DNA of 64,000 nt from Amycolatopsis thailandensis (GCF_002234405.1 NZ_NMQT01000018.1:24753-88752); one strand, 5' to 3'; positions 9,431 to 17,782 are shown, numbered from the stretch's first letter. Numbers and translations are program-made. Notes: generated by a model not told the origin, from the sequence alone.

Positions 9431-9471
9431 AATGTGGCATTGGAGACGCTCAGTGTCCCCAATGCCACATT
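9431..9471. repeat. inverted repeat AATGTGGCATTGG
   Basis: A 13-bp perfect stem (9431-9443 with 9459-9471); the left arm is itself partly self-complementary, so alternative folds are possible. It lies between the dehydrogenase and DUF4262 genes. Confidence 0.7.
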
Positions 9472-9706
9472 CGGGACACCGCGACGTGGCGCCACACGAA
9501 TCACCACGCCGCCCGGTTCTTCGTGGCATTCGAAGTCGGTAAGTCATGAGGCAACTTTCTTCTGGAGCGAGATAAGCGTTGCTGTACAAGGAAAACTCGG
9601 CGCAGTATTTCCATTCGGCGAACACGTTTCGATCCTGGGTGTGAGTTTTTGTCGGTGCCCCGGTGCACAGTGTCGATCATCGGATTCGACGACTGGAGGA
9701 GCACCG

Positions 9707-10183
9707 ATGTGCTGGCATTGCGACAACCCCGGGAAGACCCGCGACGACTACCTCGTGGAGGAGGTCCGTCCACTGATCCGGAAGCACGGCTGGATGGTGC
9801 AGACGGTCGAGAGCGGAATCGCTCAACCCGCTCTCGCGTACACCGTCGGGCTCACCGACGCCGGGCTGCCGGAGCTCGCCGTCACCGGCCTGAGAGAGCG
9901 AAGATCCGGTCAGCTGCTGAACTATTTCGCCCGGCGGGTGGTCCGGTCGGGGCCGCCGGAGCCGGGTGAGGTGCTGCCCGCCGCGGTCGGATGGCCCGCG
10001 TTCGAGGTCGTTCCACTCGATACGCCGTCGGCGCACCTGCTCACCGCTGTGCTGATGTACGGCGAAGAATTCCGTGCCCTGCAACTGGTCTATGAGGACG
10101 AGCACGGCAATTGGCCGTGGGACAGGGAGTTCCGCGGCGGGACGGGTGGGCAGCCGGTGCTCGGGGCGCGGCGCCGTGCCTGA
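9707..10183 (+). CDS. DUF4262-like protein
   Basis: 158 residues starting MCWHCDNPGKTRDDYL, followed by GWMVQTVESG, ALAYTVGLTDAGLPELAVTGL and a C-terminal half with YGEEFRALQLVYEDEHG. This matches the layout of the uncharacterised DUF4262 family (small cytosolic proteins with an early CxxC-like segment). The ATG at 9707 follows GGAGGA by six bases; the longer open frame upstream runs through hairpins and is rejected. It stands alone between the two halves of the GntR regulon and converges with the GntR gene. No function can be assigned. Confidence 0.75.
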   Translation: MCWHCDNPGKTRDDYLVEEVRPLIRKHGWMVQTVESGIAQPALAYTVGLTDAGLPELAVTGLRERRSGQLLNYFARRVVRSGPPEPGEVLPAAVGWPAFEVVPLDTPSAHLLTAVLMYGEEFRALQLVYEDEHGNWPWDREFRGGTGGQPVLGARRRA

Positions 10184-10187
10184 ATCC

Positions 10188-10880
10188 CTACGGAACCGCG
10201 GGAGCCTCGCCCTCCCGCAGGCTGGTCCCCGGGGCCAGCCGCTGGACGGCGTCCTCCATGTGGGCTTCCAGCAACGACAGCGCGGTCTCTTCGTCGCCGG
10301 CCCGCAGGGCCTCGATGATCCGGGTGTGCTCGGTGACCCGCTCCTCGACCCGCTGGTAGGTCCCCTGCAACGCGGTGAGGCACATCCGGGTCTCGATCAG
10401 CAGGGTCCGGGCCATGCGCACGAGCCGTTTGCTGCCGGAGGCGGCGATCAGCGCCTCGTGGAAACGGAGGTCCGCCCAGGAGAGCGCGGTGGGATCGTCG
10501 TCGTCCGCGGCGGCGGCCATGGCGGCCACGGCCTGTTCGAGTTCGGTGGCGACCCGTTCCCGGTCGCCGCGCAGTGCCCGCAGCATCGCGGCGCGCTCGA
10601 TGGCCGAGCGTGCCGAGTAGATGTCGTAGACGTCGCCGGGTTCGAGGTCGATCACGAACAGTCCTCGGTGGCGCTCGCTGCGCAGGAGTCCTTCGGAAAC
10701 GAGGTGCTGCATCGCCTCTCGCAGCGGTCCCCGCGAGACCTGGAACCGGGAGGCCAGGTCCGTTTCACCGAGCTGGGTGCCGGGAGGGAGAGCGCCGGTC
10801 ATGATCGCGTCCCGCAACTGGCGCGCGATGATCCCGGCGGTCGATTCCCGGCTGACCGGCTCGATATCCGGCAAGGACAT
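10188..10880 (-). CDS. GntR-family repressor, FCD subfamily
   Basis: 230 residues. The N-terminal winged helix (residues about 15-80) shows LRDAIMTGALPPGTQLGE and RFQVSRGPLREAMQHL, the GntR recognition region. The C-terminal FCD ligand domain has ARSAIERAAMLRAL, DLRFHEALIAASGS and EHTRIIEALRAGD, with the Asp/His set that usually binds a metal and a carboxylate effector. The start lies three bases after the stop of the upstream racemase-like gene. The ATTGTnnACAAT palindromes at 6625, 11673 and 12501 flank the pathway genes and are its likely binding sites; the effector is probably a pathway dicarboxylate or hydroxy acid. Confidence 0.9.
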   Translation of the reverse strand: MSLPDIEPVSRESTAGIIARQLRDAIMTGALPPGTQLGETDLASRFQVSRGPLREAMQHLVSEGLLRSERHRGLFVIDLEPGDVYDIYSARSAIERAAMLRALRGDRERVATELEQAVAAMAAAADDDDPTALSWADLRFHEALIAASGSKRLVRMARTLLIETRMCLTALQGTYQRVEERVTEHTRIIEALRAGDEETALSLLEAHMEDAVQRLAPGTSLREGEAPAVP

Positions 10881-10883
10881 GGT

Positions 10884-11654
10884 TCAGCTGCCCCTCTGCC
10901 CGAACAGCGCGCCCAGTGTGCGGACGAGCGGGGACTTCCCGGTCAGCCGCAGGCCCTCCCAGACGGTGACCTGATTGGCGGTCAGCACCGGCTTGCCGAG
11001 CCGGGTCTCGAGAGTGTTGATCTCGCCGAGTGTCCGCATGGCGGTGTCGGGTACGAGGAGCGCGTCGGCGGCCGGGTGATCGCCGCTCGCCGCGAGCTCG
11101 ATGACGGCCTCCGGGCTGAGTTCGCCGACCTCGGCGGCGGTGTCGATGTCCGCGCTGCCCATCGAGACCACCTCGATCCCACCCGCGCCGAGGAACTCGA
11201 CGAACAGCCGGGCGACGTCGTCCGGATAGCTGGCGGCGACCGCGACCCGCCGGACGCGGAGGGCGTGAGCGGCGTGGACGAAGGCGAAGGAGGTGCTCGA
11301 CGCCGGGACGCCGGCGACGGCGGCCAGCCGGTCGGCCTGGTCGCGGGCGCCATCCCAGCCGTAGACGAAGCTGCCACTGGTGCACGCCCAGACCACCGCG
11401 TCCGGCTCGTGCTTGGCCAGCAGCGCGGCGCCGTCGGCTAGACGGCTTTCGCTGCCGAGGTCCAGTAGCTCGGGCACGGCGTGCAGATCGGTCCCGTAGA
11501 TGTGCTCGACGGGCAGCTTGATCCCGGCCATGTCGCCGCCGAGGAGCTGCTCCGCGAGCGGGTAGTCGTCTTCGGCCGCGTGATCGGGATAGATGAATCC
11601 GATCGTGGTCGTCTCGGACGGCGGCTCGGGTGGGCTGAACGGGCTGATGGGCAC
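10884..11654 (-). CDS. maleate isomerase / arylmalonate decarboxylase family protein, one active-site Cys lost
   Basis: 256 residues of the Asp/Glu racemase superfamily, maleate-isomerase/EutA-like branch. The first-domain Cys91 is present in WACTSGSF. The matching second-domain position reads VPDTAMRT, with Asp203 where its neighbour has Cys in SCTNLPT. Classical racemases and maleate isomerase need both Cys, so this paralog may not isomerise; it may decarboxylate, bind ligand or support its partner. The GTG at 11654 follows GGAGG closely. It is preceded by operator 2 and followed at once by the GntR gene. Confidence 0.85.
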   Translation of the reverse strand: MPISPFSPPEPPSETTTIGFIYPDHAAEDDYPLAEQLLGGDMAGIKLPVEHIYGTDLHAVPELLDLGSESRLADGAALLAKHEPDAVVWACTSGSFVYGWDGARDQADRLAAVAGVPASSTSFAFVHAAHALRVRRVAVAASYPDDVARLFVEFLGAGGIEVVSMGSADIDTAAEVGELSPEAVIELAASGDHPAADALLVPDTAMRTLGEINTLETRLGKPVLTANQVTVWEGLRLTGKSPLVRTLGALFGQRGS

Positions 11655-11671
11655 GGGACCTCCGGAGGACA

Positions 11672-11685
11672 GATTGTCGACAATC
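11672..11685. promoter_or_regulatory. operator 2 of the GntR regulon
   Basis: GATTGTCGACAATC, a perfect 14-bp palindrome, between the two racemase-like genes: 13 bp after one stop and 17 bp before the next start. It would let the second racemase-like gene and gntR be controlled separately, giving autoregulation. Confidence 0.8.
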
Positions 11686-11698
11686 GTAGGCGAAGAGG

Positions 11699-12439
11699 TC
11701 AGTCGACCTCCCGGAGCCACTTGCCGGGCCCGACGATCGGCAGGTTCATCCGCCGGAGGCAGGCCCACATCGTGAGCTGGTTCGCGGTGAGGACGGGCTT
11801 GCCGAGCGCGCTTTCGAGCGGCTCGATCAGATCGTAGGTGGGGAGGTTGGTGCAACTGACGAAAATGGCTTCGGCGTCGGCGTGATCCGCGGCAAGGATG
11901 CGCTCGGCGATGGTCCGGTAGCTGACCTTCCAGATGCCGCCGCCCAGGCCGAGGTGGTCGCTCGAGACGGTACGCACGCCGAGTTCGTCCAGGAAGTCGT
12001 GCAGCTTCCCGGTCAGGTCGCCGTCGTAGGGCGTCAGTACCGAGACGCGGTGGAGGTCGAGCTGGTGCAGGACCTCGGCCAGGGCGCCGGAGGTGGTGAC
12101 GGCGTCCAGCGCGCCCGCGTCGCAGATCGCCTTGGTCAGAGAGCGTTCGTAGTCCACACCGTTGACGAAACTGCCGGAGGTGCACAGATAGGCGACGACT
12201 TCGGGCTCCACGTGGAGCACGTCTCTCGTGGCGGCGGCGAGATGCCTGCTGTCACTGACGAGCTGGGCCATCTCCATGCTGACGGGCACGGGCTCGTACG
12301 GCGTCCGCGCCAGATGGAGGGAGACCTCCATGGGCACCCAGCGCCACAGTTCGCGTTCCAGGGCAAGGTCGAAGGGAGCGATCACGCCGATACCGCGCTG
12401 CGCCAACGGGCCTTCGAACTCCAGTAAGTCGAAATCCAA
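11699..12439 (-). CDS. maleate cis-trans isomerase / EutA-like protein
   Basis: 246 residues of the same family as its downstream neighbour, with both catalytic cysteines: Cys86 in YLCTSGSF and Cys196 in VSCTNLPT. Family reactions include maleate/fumarate isomerisation and amino-acid racemisation through two thiols. The start is a TTG seven bases after GGAGG; no better start lies near. A strong promoter on this strand (TTGACA, 16 bp, TATGAT) is positioned at 12538-12511 and overlaps operator 3. The substrate is unknown. Context (amidase, hydroxyacid dehydrogenase, aminotransferase, ALDH) suggests breakdown of an amide- or amine-bearing dicarboxylate. Confidence 0.87.
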   Translation of the reverse strand: MDFDLLEFEGPLAQRGIGVIAPFDLALERELWRWVPMEVSLHLARTPYEPVPVSMEMAQLVSDSRHLAAATRDVLHVEPEVVAYLCTSGSFVNGVDYERSLTKAICDAGALDAVTTSGALAEVLHQLDLHRVSVLTPYDGDLTGKLHDFLDELGVRTVSSDHLGLGGGIWKVSYRTIAERILAADHADAEAIFVSCTNLPTYDLIEPLESALGKPVLTANQLTMWACLRRMNLPIVGPGKWLREVD

Positions 12440-12499
12440 GTCTCAGCCTCCGGAAAGCTTCTGCTGTCACAGGTCCGGTGCTCCGGGGGTCGTTCCTCG

Positions 12500-12513
12500 G
12501 ATTGTTGACAATC
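12500..12513. promoter_or_regulatory. operator 3 of the GntR regulon
   Basis: GATTGTTGACAATC lies in the gap between the divergent racemase-like and hydroxyacid dehydrogenase genes. It contains the -35 of the rightward promoter and touches the -10 of the leftward one, so one bound dimer could silence both. Confidence 0.82.
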
Positions 12514-12540
12514 ATACGAGCCACTTTTACGGTGTCAACG
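12505..12540 (+). promoter_or_regulatory. rightward promoter, probably leaderless
   Basis: TTGACA (12505-12510), 17-bp spacer, TACGGT (12528-12533). The expected start of transcription is at about 12540, which is the GTG of the hydroxyacid dehydrogenase; no ribosome-binding site precedes it. Confidence 0.6.
12511..12538 (-). promoter_or_regulatory. leftward promoter
   Basis: On the - strand TTGACA (12538-12533), 16-bp spacer, TATGAT (12516-12511), close to the sigma-70 consensus. Transcription would start near 12504, inside operator 3, and leave a leader of about 65 nt carrying GGAGG before the TTG at 12439. Confidence 0.65.
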
Positions 12541-13529
12541 TGATCGCCTCGGAGACCCCTGTGCTGGCGGTGCTCTGCGGAGACACACGCCCACCGGACA
12601 TGCGCGCTATCGAAGACGAAGCGGTGGTTCGTTACACCGACGAGGCCGGCTTGGCCGACGCGTTATCCGGAGCGGACGCGCTCTTCGTCTACGACTTCCT
12701 TTCGACCGCCGTCCCGGGTGCCTGGCACGCGGCCGACCGGCTGCGCTGGCTGCACATCGCCAGCGCGGGCGTCGACCCCGTGCTCTTCCCAGGGCTGCAG
12801 GAGAGCGACGTCGTGCTCACCAACTCGCGTGGCGTGTTCGACGGGGCGATAGCCGAGTACGTCCTCGGAGTCGTCCTCACGTTCGCCAAGGATTTCGTCC
12901 GTTCGTGGGACCTCCAGCGGCAAGGGCGGTGGAAGCACCGGGAGAGTGAACGGATCTCCGGCCGCCGGGTCCTCGTGGTCGGCACCGGGCCGATCGGCCG
13001 GTCGATCGCGCGGATGCTGCGGGCGGCCGGGATGTCGGTGGCGGGTGTCGGCCGCCGTCCTCGTGAGGGCGATCCGGACTTCGGGGACGTGTATTCCTCT
13101 TCGAACCTGACTCGCCACCTTCCCGAGGCGGACTATGTCGTCGCGGTCGCGCCGCTGACCGGGCAGACAAAGGGCATGTTCGACGCCGAAGCCTTCGCCG
13201 CGATGAAGCCCGGCGCCCGGTTCGTCAACGTCGGCCGCGGGGAACTGGTCGTCACTTCGGACCTGGTCGGCGCTCTGCGGGACGGCTCGCTCGGGGGTGC
13301 CGCGCTCGACGTCTTCGACACCGAGCCGCTGCCCGCCGAGAGTCCTTTGTGGACTATGGAGAACGTGCTGATCTCGCCGCACATGTCGGGCGACTTCGTC
13401 GGCTGGCGTAATACTCTGGTAGAGGTGTTCGCGGACAACTTCCGTCGCTGGCGCGCGGGGGAGCCGCTGCGCAACGTCGTGGACAAGCAGCTCGGATACG
13501 TGCCGTCGGAGACGCTTCGCCAAGGTTAG
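12540..13529 (+). CDS. D-isomer specific 2-hydroxyacid dehydrogenase
   Basis: 329 residues from the GTG at 12540. NAD-binding GTGPIGRSIARML lies near the middle. The catalytic trio is visible as Arg in NVGRGELV, Glu in DVFDTEPLP and His in LISPHMSG. The family interconverts D-2-hydroxy and 2-oxo acids in the cytosol. The start coincides with the predicted transcription start, so the mRNA is probably leaderless. The longer open frame to 12228 would run through both promoters and is rejected. The amidase gene follows after 7 bp in the same operon. Confidence 0.88.
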   Translation: MIASETPVLAVLCGDTRPPDMRAIEDEAVVRYTDEAGLADALSGADALFVYDFLSTAVPGAWHAADRLRWLHIASAGVDPVLFPGLQESDVVLTNSRGVFDGAIAEYVLGVVLTFAKDFVRSWDLQRQGRWKHRESERISGRRVLVVGTGPIGRSIARMLRAAGMSVAGVGRRPREGDPDFGDVYSSSNLTRHLPEADYVVAVAPLTGQTKGMFDAEAFAAMKPGARFVNVGRGELVVTSDLVGALRDGSLGGAALDVFDTEPLPAESPLWTMENVLISPHMSGDFVGWRNTLVEVFADNFRRWRAGEPLRNVVDKQLGYVPSETLRQG

Positions 13530-13536
13530 GGGCCGG

Positions 13537-14913
13537 ATGAACGACACCAAGTTGACCGCGAGTGAGCTCGTCTCCGCGTATGCCACCGGGGAGCTGTCGC
13601 CGGTCGAGGCCACCCAGAACGCGTTGCGGGTCATCGAAGAACGCGACGGCGAGACCAACGCCTATTGCCTCGTCGACGCGGATGGAGCGCTCGAACAGGC
13701 GAAAGCGTCCGAGATCCGCTGGCGGGACGGCAATCCGATCGGCTGGCTCGACGGCGTCCCGGCCTCGATCAAGGACATGTTCCTGACGCAGGGCTGGCCG
13801 ACGCTGCGCGGTTCGCGGTGCATCGATCCCGACCAGCCGTGGGACGTCGACAGCCCGGTCACCGCGCGGCTGCGTGAGAACGGCTTGGTGCTGCTGGGAA
13901 AGACCACGACGCCGGAACTCGCGTGGAAGGGGGTCACCGACAACACGCTGACCGGCATCACCCGCAACCCGCACGACCCGTCGACGACGGCGGGCGGGTC
14001 CAGCGGTGGGAGCGCCGCGGCGGTCGCGGCGGGGATGGGCGAGCTCTCCGTCGGCACGGACGGCGGCGGCTCGATCCGGATTCCGGCTTCGTTCTGCGGG
14101 ATCGTCGGTCTCAAGCCGACACACGGCCGGATCCCGCTGTTCCCGGCGAGCCCGTTCGGACCGCTCTCGCACGCCGGCCCGATGGCGCGTTCGGTGGACG
14201 ACACGGCACTGCTCCTCGACGTCCTCGCGATGCCCGACTACCGCGACCCGGCGGCGCTCGCCCCGCCCGTCTCGACCTTCCGCGAAGCCGTCCGACGTGA
14301 CGTGCGCGGATTGAACGCCGCCTACTCGTCGACGCTCGGCTACGTCGACGTCGACCCGGAGGTCGCGGCGATCGTCAAGTCGGCTGTCCAGGCGCTGGGC
14401 GACGCGGGCCTGCACATCGAAGAGACCGACCCCGGCTTCGGCGACCCCAAAGCCGCCTTCGACATCCTGTGGTCGACGGGGGCGGCCAAGTGGCTGGACA
14501 CCTTCCCCGCCGGTTCGGAGACCAAGGTCGATCCCGGGCTGCGGAAGGTGTGGGAGCTCGGCAAGACCTTCTCGGCGAGCGACTATCTCGGCGCTAACGC
14601 CGAGCGGGCCGCGCTGGGCATCCTGATGGGCGAGTTCCACACGCGCCACGACGTGCTGATCACGCCGACCCTCCCGATCGCCGCCTTCGAGGCCGGGCAC
14701 GAGGTGCCGCCGGGCAGCGGGCTGAGCGGCTGGCCGGACTGGACGCCGTTCACCTATCCGTTCAACATGACCCAGCAGCCCGCCATCAGCGTCCCGGCGG
14801 GCCGCACCTCCGGCGGGCTCCCGGTCGGTCTCCAGATCGTCGGCCCGCGGCACTCCGACGACTTGGTGCTCGCGGTCGCGAAACTCCTCGAAGAGGTCCG
14901 TCCCTGGCCGTGA
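13537..14913 (+). CDS. amidase signature family hydrolase
   Basis: 458 residues, normal length. The Ser-cisSer-Lys triad is visible: Lys in PASIKDMFL, the amidase signature AGGSSGGSAAAVAAG, and TDGGGSIRIPASFCGIVGLKPTHGR carrying the nucleophile. It hydrolyses an amide or related C-N bond in the cytosol. Seven bases separate it from the hydroxyacid dehydrogenase and it should share the operator-3 promoter. In this regulon it could release ammonia or an amine from the starting substrate. The pathway role is inference; the family call is firm. Confidence 0.9.
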   Translation: MNDTKLTASELVSAYATGELSPVEATQNALRVIEERDGETNAYCLVDADGALEQAKASEIRWRDGNPIGWLDGVPASIKDMFLTQGWPTLRGSRCIDPDQPWDVDSPVTARLRENGLVLLGKTTTPELAWKGVTDNTLTGITRNPHDPSTTAGGSSGGSAAAVAAGMGELSVGTDGGGSIRIPASFCGIVGLKPTHGRIPLFPASPFGPLSHAGPMARSVDDTALLLDVLAMPDYRDPAALAPPVSTFREAVRRDVRGLNAAYSSTLGYVDVDPEVAAIVKSAVQALGDAGLHIEETDPGFGDPKAAFDILWSTGAAKWLDTFPAGSETKVDPGLRKVWELGKTFSASDYLGANAERAALGILMGEFHTRHDVLITPTLPIAAFEAGHEVPPGSGLSGWPDWTPFTYPFNMTQQPAISVPAGRTSGGLPVGLQIVGPRHSDDLVLAVAKLLEEVRPWP

Positions 14914-14962
14914 CCAGCGGAAAGGGAGCAAGGGACCTTTGCTATCGCTTCTCGGGGCGGGG

Positions 14963-16183
14963 TCAGGGCCGGGTGGCGTGGGTCTTCCGGACGAGGCCGC
15001 GCACCTGGCCGCTGCACAGCGCGAGACAGGTGGCGGCCACGACCAGCGCGGCGCACGCGAGCAGGGTCGTGCCGACGCCGAAGTGCTGCGCGGCGGGCCC
15101 CGCCGCCATCTGCCCGAGGGGCAGGGCGATGAACGAACCGAGCATGTCGTAGGAGTAGACGCGCGCGAGTTTGTCCTCGGGCACGTTCTCCTGCAGTGAG
15201 ACGTCCCACGCCACCACGAACTGCTCGATCGCCAGGCCCGAGACGAACATGGCAGCCAGCAGCAGCGGCAGCAACGGCGCCTGGCCGAGGAGGATCAACG
15301 GCGGCGCTTCGAAAAGGATCACCGCGACCCCGACGAACAACGCGCGCCGCGGCTGCCAGCGGGCCACGAGGATCCCGCCGGCGAGCGAGCCGATCGTCTG
15401 CGCGGCGAGGGCGAACCCCCAGCCGGTGCGCCCGAAACTGCCGTCGGCGACGAGCGGGCCGAGCACCCCGATCCCGCCGGCGATGACGGCGTTCACCACC
15501 ATGAACTGCACGACCACGACCCACACCCAGGTCCGTGACCGGAACTCGCGCCAGCCTTCGGCGAGTTCCGCCAGTGGACGGCTGCCGGGGACCCGCTCCC
15601 GGCGGTTGAGGCGGATGCGCCGGTAGGACAGGGCGGAGCCGAGGAACAGCAGCGCGTTGCCGCCGAGCGCCCAGCCGGGGCCGACCGCGGTGACCAGGAC
15701 GCCGCCGAGTCCGGCGCCGGCGATCCGGCCGGAGTTCGAGAGCAGCCTGGCCAGGGCGTTGGCCTGCGCCAGCAGGGCGGCGGGCACCGTCAACGGGGTC
15801 AGCGACGCCGAGGCGGGCGCCGAGATCGCGGCCACCGCGCCGTTGACCACGCTCAAGCCGACCAGCAGCGGGATCGAAGCGAATCCACAAAGGACGCTCG
15901 CCGCGATGAGCGCCTGGGTCAGCGTGGCGGCGACTTCGGTGCCTTGCAGGATCACCGAGCGTGGCAGCCGATCCGCCAGCACCCCGCCGAACAGCAGCAG
16001 GACGACGCTCGCCACCGACCGTGCCCCGACGACGATGCCGATGTCGACGGCCGAGCCGGTCAGGTCGATCACCGCGAAAGCCAGCGCGAGCGGGGCGACG
16101 GCGTTGCCGAACTCCCCGAACGTGCGGCCGCCGATCAGCCACCGGAAGTTGTGGTGACGCAGCGGTTCACGCAAAGAGGTCAC
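14963..16183 (-). CDS. MFS transporter
   Basis: 406 residues with about 10-12 hydrophobic helices and the MFS loop motif GGVLADRLPRSVIL after helix 2. It resembles MFS proteins of the MefA/EntS-like exporter group that are fused by context to a small regulator. The GTG start overlaps the stop of the upstream ArsR-like gene (GTGA), so both are one operon. Likely exports a hydrophobic compound; no substrate clue is present. Confidence 0.88.
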   Translation of the reverse strand: MTSLREPLRHHNFRWLIGGRTFGEFGNAVAPLALAFAVIDLTGSAVDIGIVVGARSVASVVLLLFGGVLADRLPRSVILQGTEVAATLTQALIAASVLCGFASIPLLVGLSVVNGAVAAISAPASASLTPLTVPAALLAQANALARLLSNSGRIAGAGLGGVLVTAVGPGWALGGNALLFLGSALSYRRIRLNRRERVPGSRPLAELAEGWREFRSRTWVWVVVVQFMVVNAVIAGGIGVLGPLVADGSFGRTGWGFALAAQTIGSLAGGILVARWQPRRALFVGVAVILFEAPPLILLGQAPLLPLLLAAMFVSGLAIEQFVVAWDVSLQENVPEDKLARVYSYDMLGSFIALPLGQMAAGPAAQHFGVGTTLLACAALVVAATCLALCSGQVRGLVRKTHATRP

Positions 16184-16698
16184 GGTCGCCTCATCTCGAA
16201 CATCGCGACCGTCGCGCTGACCGGGATCGTCCCCCGGGTGCGGGGCGGTTTCGCGGCCGAGTGCAGAAGCTCGCTCAGTTCGTGAGCGTGGGCGAGCGCC
16301 TTCTTCCAGGTCTCACGGTCGACCCACATCTCCACGTCGGCCGTCAGCCCGTGTTCGCCGCGGACGTGGAACTCGCTGCGGCGTTCGAGTTCGGAGGCCA
16401 TCGTCGTGATGAGAAGCCGGTCTTCTTCCGGATTCGTCGACGTGAACCGCGTCCCGGACTCCGGATCGTGCCGGTAGCGTTTCGCCAGCCCGCCCCGGAT
16501 CCGGACCTCCTCGACGACGTCGAGCAGTCCGGCCTCGTGCAGCCGCCGCAGGTGATAGCTGACATTCGCTTGTGTCTCACCGAGTTCGCGCGCGGCCTCG
16601 GCCGCACTCATCGCGGCACCGGTCAAAAGCGACAGAATACGCAGCCGGACGGGATGGGCGAGGACGCGCAATCCGTCGAGGCCGGGGGATTCGGGCAT
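16180..16698 (-). CDS. ArsR-like winged-helix regulator
   Basis: 172 residues. The helix-turn-helix is at about 8-75 (LRVLAHPVRLRILSLL, AARELGETQANVSYHLRRLHEAGLL). The rest is a helical domain with conserved EMWVDRETW, as in larger ArsR-type regulators of actinomycetes. No CxC metal site is seen, so a non-metal ligand is likely. It should control itself and the overlapping MFS gene, and possibly the divergent aldo-keto reductase 109 bp away. Confidence 0.87.
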   Translation of the reverse strand: MPESPGLDGLRVLAHPVRLRILSLLTGAAMSAAEAARELGETQANVSYHLRRLHEAGLLDVVEEVRIRGGLAKRYRHDPESGTRFTSTNPEEDRLLITTMASELERRSEFHVRGEHGLTADVEMWVDRETWKKALAHAHELSELLHSAAKPPRTRGTIPVSATVAMFEMRRP

Positions 16699-16807
16699 GC
16701 GGCCGAGTATCGACTGCCGGGACGCTGACCGTCAAACAGTTATTTGGGGGTTTCGTTGGCCGGGAGATCCGGTGCACTGATCCGATGTCTGTGCTCTGCT
16801 GGAGGGC

Positions 16808-17782
16808 ATGCGTACGACGACATTGGGCAGGAGCGGTCTCGAGGTGTCGAGGATCGCCTTCGGCACCTGGCAGCTCGGCGGGGACTGGGGTTCGTTCGAC
16901 GAGGACGCGGCGATCGCCGCGATCCACCACGCCCGCGAACTCGGGGTCACCTTCTTCGACACCGCTCAGGCCTACGGTTTCGGGAAATCCGAAGCGATGC
17001 TCGGGAAGGCGTTGCGCGAAGAACTCAAGCGCGACCGCGACAACCTCGTCATAGCGACGAAAGGCGGCATCAAGCCGCGTTCCGAACGGCCGCGTGACTC
17101 CCGGCGCGAGTGGCTGGCACAGGGGATCGAGGACAGCCTTCGGTACCTCGACGTCGACCACATCGACCTCTATCAGATCCACTGGCCCGATTCCGACGCG
17201 CCCGCCGAGGAGACCGCGGGGATCCTGCAAGAGTTCGTCGACGCCGGGAAGATCCGGCATGTCGGTGTCTCGAACTACGACGCCGCGGGGCTGGCCGACT
17301 TCGACAGGACCCGCCCGGTGGAAACCCTTCAGCCGCCGTATCACCTGTTCCGCCGCGACCTCGAAACCGATCCTCTGCCGTACGCACGGGAGAACGACAT
17401 CGGCGTGCTCGTGTACAGCCCACTGGGCAGCGGCCTGCTGACCGGAGCCTTCACGCCGGAGACGACGTTCGAGAAAACCGACTGGCGTTCGCGATCGTCG
17501 GCGTTCACCGGGGAGACCTTCCGGCGCAACCTCGCCATCGTCGACAGGCTCAAGGAATTCGCCGCGGGCAAAGGGATCTCGGTCAGCCAGCTCGCCATCG
17601 CCTGGACGCTCGCCCGGCCGGGTGTGCACGTCGCGATCGTGGGCGCGCGCAAGGCGGCCAACATCGAAGCCAGTCTCGCGGCGGCCGACGTCGACCTCTC
17701 CGCGGACGAACTAGCGGAGATCGACCGCCTCACCGCCGACGCCGTCCCCGTTTCGGGCGCGAGCCCCGAAGGTGTCGCCTAA
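16808..17782 (+). CDS. aldo/keto reductase
   Basis: 324 residues of an NADP-dependent TIM-barrel reductase. The catalytic tetrad is Asp51 and Tyr56 in FFDTAQAYGFG, Lys85 in IATKGG and His125 in YQIHWPDSD; the C-terminal cofactor segment VAIVGARKAANIEASL is intact. It reduces aldehydes or ketones of unknown identity. It diverges from the ArsR/MFS pair and overlaps the end of pqqB by 4 bp in convergent orientation. Confidence 0.92.
   Translation: MRTTTLGRSGLEVSRIAFGTWQLGGDWGSFDEDAAIAAIHHARELGVTFFDTAQAYGFGKSEAMLGKALREELKRDRDNLVIATKGGIKPRSERPRDSRREWLAQGIEDSLRYLDVDHIDLYQIHWPDSDAPAEETAGILQEFVDAGKIRHVGVSNYDAAGLADFDRTRPVETLQPPYHLFRRDLETDPLPYARENDIGVLVYSPLGSGLLTGAFTPETTFEKTDWRSRSSAFTGETFRRNLAIVDRLKEFAAGKGISVSQLAIAWTLARPGVHVAIVGARKAANIEASLAAADVDLSADELAEIDRLTADAVPVSGASPEGVA

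Larger units (their letters stand above)
9261..9706. other. 446-bp gene-free stretch with nested hairpins
   Basis: No convincing gene is seen here. It holds a short hairpin (TCATGAA/TTCATGA, 9295-9315), the long hairpin at 9331-9385 and a third inverted repeat at 9431-9471. The last 200 bp must carry the promoter of the DUF4262 gene; I see no strong consensus box. Confidence 0.7.

Noticed and set aside
10074..11441. 455-codon + strand frame opposite the GntR and racemase-like genes
   Set aside because: Gly/Arg/Val-rich antisense shadow; the - strand has recognisable domains throughout.
12228..12539. N-terminal extension of the hydroxyacid dehydrogenase frame
   Set aside because: It would cover both divergent promoters, the operator and the start of the racemase-like gene; homology begins after 12540.
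4843..14913. Ectoine degradation cluster
   Set aside because: The EutA-like proteins suggested it, but no ectoine hydrolase, deacetylase or EutB/EutC homologs are present.
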